Origin: a bacterium
GTDB taxonomy: Bacteria; Acidobacteriota; Thermoanaerobaculia; Multivoradales; J023
Reading direction: 5' to 3'
Length of the DNA stretch: 64,000 nucleotides
Assembly (NCBI GenBank): GCA_024226315.1
Contig: JAAELT010000725.1
Location: 1-64,000, forward strand
The notes under the pieces were generated by a model that worked only from the letters and a program-made list of their open reading frames with translations, was not told where the DNA came from and made no database searches. Positions 58,209 to 64,000 of the stretch are shown here, piece by piece. The position numbers were made by a program, and so were the translations under genes. Every line of letters begins with the position of its first letter. The stretch's first letter is position 1.

Positions 58209-58505
58209 GTGCCCCAGCCTCTACCGGACTGGCAGAAGCAGCTCCTCGACGAGCGTCTGCAGACCAGCGTCGACGAAGACGGGGAGACCTGGGAAAGCGT
58301 TCGGGATGTCGCCGAGGCGAAGGAATGGTATGCCGATCAGCGGCCGGCGTCTCAGCGGCCGGCGTCTCAGCGGCCGGCGTCTCAGCGGCCGCAACGCCAG
58401 CGCGAGGTGTCGCCCGACTCGAAGCCGTCGGCGAAGATCGCGTCGGGATCGCCGACGTCGCCGGTAAACTGGTGGACGTCGATCATGGTCTGCGCGACGC
58501 GGTAG
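58209..58505 (+). pseudogene. Remnant of an addiction-module (antitoxin-like) protein
   Basis: From a GTG the frame reads LPDWQKQLLDERLQTSVDEDGETWESVRDVAEAKEW, a pattern of small addiction-module proteins that accompany ParE toxins. After about 40 residues it enters a 15-bp tandem repeat and then overlaps the convergent secreted-protein gene, where it is unlikely to be coding. No toxin gene follows. It is likely a broken antitoxin; confidence is low because only one segment is recognisable. Confidence 0.4.
58338..58391. repeat. 15-bp perfect tandem repeat, 3.6 units
   Basis: CAGCGGCCGGCGTCT occurs three times and then in part. The array covers the stop codon of the secreted-protein gene on the minus strand. 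It is probably slippage-derived. Confidence 0.95.
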
Positions 58506-60031
58506 AAGTAGCTGCTGTTGAACAGGCCGCCGTGCGGAGCAAGGGCGCCGAAGCCGTCTGTGGCTTGATCGTAGTAGCTGGACCAGTAGTCGATTCGCCG
58601 CGCGGGTCCCGAGTGGTTCGGATCGAGGTACTCCTCGCCCCGCACGTCGACGATCGGGCTGCCGTCCTCGAGGCCAACGAGATCCAGCAGGTGCTCGATG
58701 TTGTTCTCGTTTCCCGTGGGCGGCAGACTGCACAGAGTATGGTGACTCTGGTAGAGGAACGGACGGCCGTTGCTCTCGGAGAAATGAACGTAGGCCGACG
58801 AGGGCAAGACCCCGAGTTGCACCTGATACCTGCGGTTGACGGCGTTGAACGAGCATGCCTGGCCTGGCACGGAGGCCGGATCAATACAGGCGGTGACGTC
58901 GTAGATCTGCAGGATCCCGCTCGAGGTCTGGCCGGCGCTGTTGATGACGCCGGCGTAATACCGGCGCGGCCCGGCGTCCTCGACGATCGAGAACAGCTCG
59001 ACGCCGTGACTGATGTTGTCGAGGCCCTCGAGCACCACGTCGCTGGTCGGCGGCAGGGCGGTGACGTCAGTGATCTCGCGGATCTCGACTCCGAGGCCGT
59101 TGCCGGGGTTGAAGTCGAAAAGGCCGTCGCTGACGATCATGAAAAGCCTGGCCTGCCCATCCACCGTGGCTTCCAGCACGTTGACGTACTCGGCCCGGTT
59201 GTAAGGCCAGCTTTCGATCCGCCCGCGCCACACTGGATCCGAGTTGCCGCCGCAGAGATTGACCGCCTGGTTGGTGGCCTCGAAGCACGGGCCGATCTCA
59301 CGGGCGCGTGTCATGTCGTAGACGTGGACGCCGTTGTTGAGCGCGAAGAAGGCGTAGGAACGGCCGCCGAAGTTGGCCGCCGCGACCTGTTCTCCGACTC
59401 GCGAAGTGTCCTGGTAGAGCTGAAACGGAGCGGTCTTTTGGGCGGCGTCCCAGATGGTCGGTCCCACCGGACCGTCGCCCGCCAGCGCCACCAGCGTGGA
59501 GCCAGGGGAGGACACCGGATCGATCGCCGCGATGTCCCAGTGCTTGAAGTACTCGTGAGCGTGGGGGACCCCATACGTATCGAAGTCGCCGATCCAACCA
59601 TCTCGCTGAGACAGCCATTGAGGCGCGGTCTGAAAAGCGCCGCCGATATTCCAGATTTGAAAGCCGGAGTTGTAGGCGGTGAACAGGTAGGAACCGGCGG
59701 AGTTGGAGACGAGATCGATCCCCCAGAACAGCTCGTTGCCGCTCAGCAGGCCCGGCTGCTCGAAGCCCGCGTAGGAGGTACTGTCGCGCTCGGCCGGCAG
59801 CGCCTGGGCGAGCGGATCCGCGGGTTGGAAGCTCTGGGGCCACAGCTCGACCGTGCCCTGGCCCGGAATGGTCCGAAACTGGTCGATCGGGATTGCCGGG
59901 CTGCCGTCGAAACAATTGATCGTGCCCGGCTCGCCGCCGCCGGCGATCGCCGCCGCCGGCGACCACACGACGAGACCACACAGGCCAAGGGCAGCGATGG
60001 CCAGGTTGAATCGAGAAATGTGTGTCCTCAT
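58382..60031 (-). CDS. Exported beta-propeller-like protein with a DGFESGDTSRW tail
   Basis: This 549-residue protein has a signal peptide (about 8-31, ending AAIAG) after AAAGGAG. The mature part is rich in G, S, N and D, with repeated short strand-turn segments (GSYLFTAYNSGFQIWNIGG; GGRSYAFFALNNGVHVYDMT; ARLFMIVSDGLFDFNPGNG), which suggest a beta-propeller of the LVIVD/choice-of-anchor kind. It ends DAIFADGFESGDTSRWRCGR, a short tail repeatedly found at the C-terminus of acidobacterial and gamma-proteobacterial exported proteins, possibly a sorting or processing signal. Four cysteines occur in the mature part. There are no catalytic motifs. Its stop lies in a tandem repeat. Confidence 0.82.
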   Translation of the reverse strand: MRTHISRFNLAIAALGLCGLVVWSPAAAIAGGGEPGTINCFDGSPAIPIDQFRTIPGQGTVELWPQSFQPADPLAQALPAERDSTSYAGFEQPGLLSGNELFWGIDLVSNSAGSYLFTAYNSGFQIWNIGGAFQTAPQWLSQRDGWIGDFDTYGVPHAHEYFKHWDIAAIDPVSSPGSTLVALAGDGPVGPTIWDAAQKTAPFQLYQDTSRVGEQVAAANFGGRSYAFFALNNGVHVYDMTRAREIGPCFEATNQAVNLCGGNSDPVWRGRIESWPYNRAEYVNVLEATVDGQARLFMIVSDGLFDFNPGNGLGVEIREITDVTALPPTSDVVLEGLDNISHGVELFSIVEDAGPRRYYAGVINSAGQTSSGILQIYDVTACIDPASVPGQACSFNAVNRRYQVQLGVLPSSAYVHFSESNGRPFLYQSHHTLCSLPPTGNENNIEHLLDLVGLEDGSPIVDVRGEEYLDPNHSGPARRIDYWSSYYDQATDGFGALAPHGGLFNSSYFYRVAQTMIDVHQFTGDVGDPDAIFADGFESGDTSRWRCGR

Positions 60032-60190
60032 CGCGTCTCCTTTCACCACGCCACCTCCAGACACCGTTCTTACAGTAACTGAGTTATGTTACCGCAACAT
60101 GGGTTGTATCGGGTAGCCCCATCCGTCTCAAGCGCTCCAAGGAGCTCGCGGAGCTTGACGCGAGGCTTCAGCGCGGGTCAGCCTTGGCCC

Positions 60191-61234
60191 ATGAACGAAA
60201 GAGCAATGTGGTTTCACCGGGTGACGACGGCTCTCGGCGTCGCCGCGCTCGTAATCTTCAGCCTCGGTTGCCAGACCGGGGTGCCTACCGAGGCAGCGCC
60301 CGAGCCGGCAGCCGCGCCGGTCACTTCGGACAACGAGCAGGTGCAGGGACGCGGCGAGGGCAAGGACCAGTGGTGGGACGCGCTGCCGCGCGCGGCCTGG
60401 TCGGCGTTCGAGCGCGTCGAGCAGGGCCAGGACTGGTTCGAGGTTTACGAGATACGGCCCGGCGTGCTCGCCATCTACGAGCCGGGTCAGTTCGAGGAGG
60501 TCATCTCGTACCTGATCGTCGGCACCGAGCGGGCGCTGCTGTTCGACACCGGCCTCGGCATCGGCGACATGCGCCGGCTGACAGCCGAGCTCACCGACCG
60601 CGAGGTGATCGTGATCAACTCGCACACCCACTACGACCACGTCGGCGGCAACCACGCCTTCGAGACCATCTACGGCACCGATCTCGACTACACGAGCGAG
60701 CACGAGCTCGGCCGGCCGCACGAGGAGGTCGCCGAGTTCGTTGGCGAAGGCTGGATCTGGAAACAGACTCCCGAGGGCTTCTCGGCCGACGACTACCTGT
60801 CGCGCCCCTTCACCGTCTCCCACGTGGTGGAAGACGGTCAGGTGCTGGCCCTCGGCGGCGTCGAGCTCGAGGTCCTGCTCACCCCCGGTCACGCGCCTGA
60901 CTCCCTGTGCCTGCTCGACCGCGAGCGCCGGCTGCTGTTCACCGGCGACACCTTCTATCCCGCCACCCTCTACGCTCACCTGCCCGGCTCGACCTTCAGC
61001 GACTACGAGCGCACCGCCGGGCGGCTCGCCGAGCTCGCTGACGCGGTCGACGTCGTCCTGCCGGCGCACAACGAGCCCACCATGCCCGCCAGCGATCTGA
61101 TCGCGTTGCGGGATGCCTTCGACGCCATGCGCGAGGAGGGGACCTCCTTCGTGCTCACCGACGGCAGCCGGGAGTACGACTTCGGCCGGTTCTCGATCCT
61201 CGTCTCCGACCCGCCGCCCTGGTCGGCGGAGTGA
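60191..61234 (+). CDS. MBL-fold metallo-hydrolase lipoprotein
   Basis: This 347-residue exported protein has a lipoprotein signal (about 12-31, lipobox FSLGC), an A/P/E-rich linker (about 32-60) and a metallo-beta-lactamase fold (about 80-320). It has the zinc motif HTHYDHVGGNHAF and later GHAPDSLCLLD, FTGDTFYPATLY and PAHNEP, so all metal ligands are present. The fold covers lactamases, glyoxalases and lactonases. The linker and the HTHYDH order fit the broad glyoxalase-II-like branch, but I cannot name the substrate. The ATG at 60191 has no good ribosome-binding site. It is divergent from the propeller-like gene and convergent with the bPH2 genes. Confidence 0.9.
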   Translation: MNERAMWFHRVTTALGVAALVIFSLGCQTGVPTEAAPEPAAAPVTSDNEQVQGRGEGKDQWWDALPRAAWSAFERVEQGQDWFEVYEIRPGVLAIYEPGQFEEVISYLIVGTERALLFDTGLGIGDMRRLTAELTDREVIVINSHTHYDHVGGNHAFETIYGTDLDYTSEHELGRPHEEVAEFVGEGWIWKQTPEGFSADDYLSRPFTVSHVVEDGQVLALGGVELEVLLTPGHAPDSLCLLDRERRLLFTGDTFYPATLYAHLPGSTFSDYERTAGRLAELADAVDVVLPAHNEPTMPASDLIALRDAFDAMREEGTSFVLTDGSREYDFGRFSILVSDPPPWSAE

Positions 61235-61248
61235 CTGAGCAAACGTCG

Positions 61249-61992
61249 TCAGGCAACGAGGCTGCGCAGAGCCCGGGCTTCGGAGAGGACCTGTTCGCCG
61301 GCCGCGAGGAGCTCGCCGGCACCGGCCAGCTCGTCGACTTCCGGCGGCACCGCTTCTACCTCGTCCGGGTCGCCGAGGCCGGCGGAGCGCAAGCGGCGGA
61401 GGTGGCTGAGGATCGTGTCGCGGATCTCGGCCGGGTTGTCCACGCCCCGGAAGTAGCCCAGGTGCAGGTTCTCGGCCAAACCCTTTTGCTGCTCGCCGGG
61501 GCCGGAGCCGCCGCCGCCGCCCGCCGTGCGCACTTCCAGATCGGAGATGCCGAAGGCCCGCTGCAGCGGGCCCTGGCGGACCGAGACATTCTGGATGTTC
61601 GAGAAGGTCATCGTCCGCTCCCGGACCCTGATCAATCCCTCGCGAATGCGCAGGCTGCGATCGGTGACGATGTACCACCGATACTGGTAGTCCAGCGACA
61701 CCATGAGGAACGAGAAGGCCATTTGCGACAGGAAGCCCGCGACGGCGAGACCTTCGAGGATGCCACGCAGATTACCGATCGACCCAGCCTCCACGAACAG
61801 TCGGGAACCCACCAGAGCGACGACGCCCAACAGCAGGACGGCCTGCCTCAGAATCCAACCCAGCAGCCGATAACTGAAGAAGCCGGGTGCGGCGCGGAAG
61901 ACCCTGAGCGAGCCCGGGGCGCCGACTGGTGCCTCGGGTTCGGGCGGCACCTTGAGCAGACGCTTGATCAGCTCCTCGAGCCGCCTACGCAT
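61249..61992 (-). CDS. bPH2 (DUF304) membrane protein, second of a pair
   Basis: This 247-residue protein has two membrane helices (about 40-60 and 75-100) and then a bacterial PH domain (about 110-175) with YQYRWYIVTDRSLRIREGLIRVRERTMTFSNIQNVSVRQGPLQRAFGISDLEVRTA, the YdbS/YdbT pattern. A short G-rich loop and a helical C-terminus follow. It overlaps the upstream bPH2 gene by eight bases. Such pairs occur next to each other in many bacteria and have been linked to resistance against antimicrobial compounds, but the molecular role is unknown. Confidence 0.88.
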   Translation of the reverse strand: MRRRLEELIKRLLKVPPEPEAPVGAPGSLRVFRAAPGFFSYRLLGWILRQAVLLLGVVALVGSRLFVEAGSIGNLRGILEGLAVAGFLSQMAFSFLMVSLDYQYRWYIVTDRSLRIREGLIRVRERTMTFSNIQNVSVRQGPLQRAFGISDLEVRTAGGGGGSGPGEQQKGLAENLHLGYFRGVDNPAEIRDTILSHLRRLRSAGLGDPDEVEAVPPEVDELAGAGELLAAGEQVLSEARALRSLVA

Positions 61993-62557
61993 CACCGGCC
62001 TCCTCACCCGCCGCGCGACGCTCCTCGAATGCCAGGCGGAGGGCGCGCAGCTCCTCGGCCACCGAGTGCAGGGTCGCGGTGAGCTGCGTGGCGACCACGG
62101 GGTCGAGCTCCGCCTCGCGATCGGCCGCAGCGCTCTGCTTCCGGGGACCGGCGTCGTGCCGAGCACCGCGCATCTTGCCGTACAGGAAGTCTCTGAGTGC
62201 CTGGAATTGTGCCAGGCCCTCGATCGTCATTTCCGCCTTGGCGCTGCCGCTCGCGGTCTGGATCTCGATCCGCGCCAGGCCGAGCCAGCGCTCGACCAGG
62301 TTGCTGGCCAGGTGGATATCCTGGATGCGGGCATAGGTGAGGTTGATCTCGCGGCGGAAGAGAATCCCCCAGCGCATCGACACGCCTTCCTCGTCGAATC
62401 GGTAGCGCAGCGTGTGGTAGCGGAAGAACAGCGGGATCAGGGGGACGAAGAAGAACGGACCCAGCAACAGCGACTGGAGGAAGTAGTAGGTCAACAGACT
62501 GGATTCGGGCCGTTCGAGGGCGAATATCTCGTTCTCGGTGAGGGTGGGCTCACTCAT
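61985..62557 (-). CDS. bPH2 (DUF304) membrane protein, first of a pair
   Basis: This 190-residue protein has two membrane helices (about 20-40 and the following turn) and a bPH2 domain (about 45-125) with RYHTLRYRFDEEGVSMRWGILFRREINLTYARIQDIHLASNLVERWLGLARIEIQTA, the usual hallmark of the family. A helical C-terminal tail (about 150-185) is charged. AGGGAG lies a little far upstream of the ATG. It overlaps the next gene by eight bases and should be co-translated with it. Upstream lies the hairpin array at 62704-63038. Confidence 0.88.
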   Translation of the reverse strand: MSEPTLTENEIFALERPESSLLTYYFLQSLLLGPFFFVPLIPLFFRYHTLRYRFDEEGVSMRWGILFRREINLTYARIQDIHLASNLVERWLGLARIEIQTASGSAKAEMTIEGLAQFQALRDFLYGKMRGARHDAGPRKQSAAADREAELDPVVATQLTATLHSVAEELRALRLAFEERRAAGEEAGDA

Positions 62558-62703
62558 GTCTCTGGTCTCCCTGAGATCGACAGTCTCCTGGCAGTGGCGG
62601 GCATACTGAGAAGGGTACGGCGCGACGGAGGCACCTATTCTCGGCGCCTGCCGTGCGAGTAGAGCCTGTCACAAAGTCGTAGGTCTGGATGAGAGGAGAG
62701 TAA

Positions 62704-63038
62704 GGCGCTCGGTTCGTTCGTCCGAGGTTTCTGGCGACGCCATCGAGTTCCTAGGACGTTCGTCCGAGGAACTTTCACGCGCCGCCAGAATGCCCGGGCG
62801 CATCTCCGGGCAATTCCACGCGCCGTCGGAATACTCGGAGACGCGTCCGAGGATTTCGCTGATGTCGTGGGAATGCTCGGACGGTCGTCCGAGCGATTCC
62901 ACGCACCGCCTGAATGCTCGGACGGTTGTCTGAGGATTTCAGTGACGTCGTGGGAATGCTCGGACGCTTGCCCGAGCAATTCCGCGCGGCGTAGAAATCC
63001 CCGGACGGCGGTTCGGCGACTCCGGCGCGCGAATCGAG
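62704..63038. repeat. 41/42-bp tandem hairpin array, about eight units
   Basis: Units of 41 and 42 bp alternate from about 62704. Each contains a short perfect or near-perfect stem, such as GCTCGGAC-GTCCGAGC or TGCCCGG-CCGGGCA, and ends near GGAAT. The best units lie at 62789-62995. One stem position changes from T-A to C-G between units. It lies between the bPH2 genes and the last gene of the window. The alternation breaks any single reading frame, so it is not coding as a whole. It has the same period as the array at 46185 but an unrelated sequence. Confidence 0.88.
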
Positions 63039-63295
63039 GTTGTGGAAAATCTGGCACGCCTCGGGGGTCCGCGGAACGCGTAAACCCTCTACGGTTTAAG
63101 GTTTGCGCGATTTCGCGTCCTCCGGAGGGCCGTGGAGGTTGTGGAAAATGTGGTCCGTTTTCCCCAAGCTGGTCTCAGCTCTCTACACTTTTCTCGAGCT
63201 TGGACGGCGCCGGCGGCCGAGGCACCCGACGGGCTCACCGTGAGGAACGCAGAGCAAACCAGGCCCGCGAGGGCCACGAGAAAGGAACCCTTGTC
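63039..63295. other. Spacer with a repeated GAGGTTGTGGAAAAT motif
   Basis: GAGGTTGTGGAAAAT occurs at 63036 and again at about 63129, each followed by a G/C-rich segment. AAACCCTCTACGGTTTAAGGTTT in between is partly palindromic. An AAAGGA ribosome-binding site precedes the next gene. I see no gene here. Confidence 0.5.
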
Positions 63296-64000
63296 ATGTC
63301 ACTACAAACCAACAAGACAACCTTGAGACAGTTGGAGAAGACCGATTTCCTGGTCGTCTCCGCGAAGACACAGAAGCCGACGGTCAACGCCGAGCTCGAG
63401 AAGCTCGGCCCCGAGATCGTCGGCGGTTCCGGGGAGGCGCCGCCGGCGCCCGACTGGAACAACCTCCAGGAGTGGGGCATCACCGCTCTGAAGAGCTCCG
63501 CCGAGGAGGTGCGCGGCACTGATCGCGACCTCCAGAACAGCCGGGTGCGCCTGAGCCAGGCCCGCCTGGATCGCCGGGAAAAGCTGGGTCGCGTCTCCGC
63601 GGGCCACCGCTCCCTGCGCAAATCGTTCACCGGCACCTACGGCGGCGAGTCGCTGCCGCTGGTCGGCCTCGACGCGGTGCCTGCCAAAGCAATGGTGCCG
63701 GCGCGCGAACAGATGAGGACGGTCGTGGGACGCATGCGCGATCCGGAGCTGTCGGGAAGACTACCCGAGCCCAAGGCCGGTCAGAAACCGATCGAGCTGG
63801 AGGAGTTGGCCCAGGCCCGGGACCTCGAGGTCACCGATCTCGAGGACCAGATGGGCGAGGTCGACGAGCTGCGCAAGCAGACCGACGAGGCCCTGGTCGT
63901 CCGCGATGCCGCGCTGGCCAAGAACCGGCGCGTCTACGCGAACGTCGGGCGGATGCTGGAGGGCGTCTACCGTCTGGCCGGCCTCGACGAGCTGGCGGAC
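63296..64000 (+). CDS. Unknown protein, 5' part only (runs off the window)
   Basis: From an ATG at 63296, with AAAGGA upstream, 235 codons are open to the window end. The protein has no signal peptide. It opens MSLQTNKTTLRQLEKTDFLVVSAKTQKPTVNAELEKLGPEIVG, then has SSAEEVRGTDRDLQNSRVRLSQARLDRREKLGRVSAGHRSLRKSFTGTYGG and a segment rich in E, D and L that looks helical and coiled (ARDLEVTDLEDQMGEVDELRKQTDEALVVRDAALAKN). I recognise no family. It is divergent in composition from nothing nearby and seems a single gene. The missing C-terminus could change the picture. Confidence 0.75.
   Translation, partial: MSLQTNKTTLRQLEKTDFLVVSAKTQKPTVNAELEKLGPEIVGGSGEAPPAPDWNNLQEWGITALKSSAEEVRGTDRDLQNSRVRLSQARLDRREKLGRVSAGHRSLRKSFTGTYGGESLPLVGLDAVPAKAMVPAREQMRTVVGRMRDPELSGRLPEPKAGQKPIELEELAQARDLEVTDLEDQMGEVDELRKQTDEALVVRDAALAKNRRVYANVGRMLEGVYRLAGLDELAD

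Noticed and set aside
62635..63057. A 140-residue frame across the second hairpin array
   Set aside because: The 41/42 alternation shifts the frame between units, so the repeats are split over two frames. It is not a credible gene.
1..64000. tRNA, rRNA and other classical RNA genes
   Set aside because: I looked through the gaps between genes and saw no cloverleaf with a TTCGA loop and no rRNA-like sequence. A covariance-model search would settle this.

Overview
The window is GC-rich, gene-dense bacterial chromosome. Several features point to Acidobacteriota, possibly the Thermoanaerobaculia or a neighbouring class: an ECF sigma factor of the Sigma70_ECF type beside the start of a Ser/Thr kinase of the kind that usually accompanies it, a VWFA-type secreted protein of the acidobacterial form, DUF2911 and NBR1-Ig-like sequences, a C-terminal DGFESGDTSRW tail, and many large secreted or beta-propeller proteins. 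The taxonomic call is inference. I saw no rRNA, tRNA or CRISPR array.

Layout. 0-4.8 kb: a DUF4157 (eCIS-associated type) protein that may start outside the window, an OmpW-like barrel, a polytopic membrane protein and a REC-GGDEF diguanylate cyclase. 4.9-11.0 kb: a compact bacterial microcompartment (BMC) operon of the sugar-phosphate-utilising kind: RpiB, DeoC, BMC-H, BMC-P, CoA-acylating aldehyde dehydrogenase, BMC-T, BMC-P, BMC-P and a sugar nucleotidyltransferase. 11.0-12.7 kb: a truncated kinase, the ECF sigma factor and an isochorismatase-like hydrolase. 12.7-20.9 kb: two large secreted proteins flanking a DsbA-like gene whose active site reads TGA-G-F-C, a strong selenocysteine candidate. 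21.2-24.6 kb: deoB-deoA-punA, which turns nucleosides into (deoxy)ribose-5-phosphate. 24.7-34.0 kb: acyl-CoA dehydrogenase, methylmalonyl-CoA epimerase, small secreted proteins, a toxin-antitoxin pair and an MMPL exporter. 34.0-35.2 kb: a scrambled, AT-rich stretch with gene fragments and a 46-bp direct repeat of the mnmA 3' end. 35.1-41.7 kb: a hybrid sensor kinase, an orphan type I methylase HsdM and mnmA on the minus strand. 41.8-46.2 kb: PEP carboxylase and a PQQ-type propeller protein. 46.2-64.0 kb: hairpin arrays, VapBC, a HerA-like ATPase, Kbp, a PAS hybrid kinase, a large VWA protein, an M32 carboxypeptidase, an MBL-fold lipoprotein, paired bPH2 membrane proteins and the start of an unknown gene.

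The deo operon and the BMC appear to form one pathway. DeoA and PunA release (deoxy)ribose-1-phosphate and DeoB converts it to the 5-phosphate. Inside the shell, DeoC splits deoxyribose-5-phosphate into glyceraldehyde-3-phosphate and acetaldehyde, the aldehyde dehydrogenase makes acetyl-CoA, and RpiB handles ribose-5-phosphate. No phosphotransacylase or alcohol dehydrogenase lies nearby.

The most unusual items are the candidate Sec-containing DsbA with a possible SECIS hairpin, two tandem hairpin arrays with a shared period of about 42 bp, a 92-bp palindrome-ended dispersed repeat, a five-cysteine N-terminal cluster on the BMC aldolase, an orphan HsdM translationally coupled to a sensor kinase, and the att-like duplication at mnmA.
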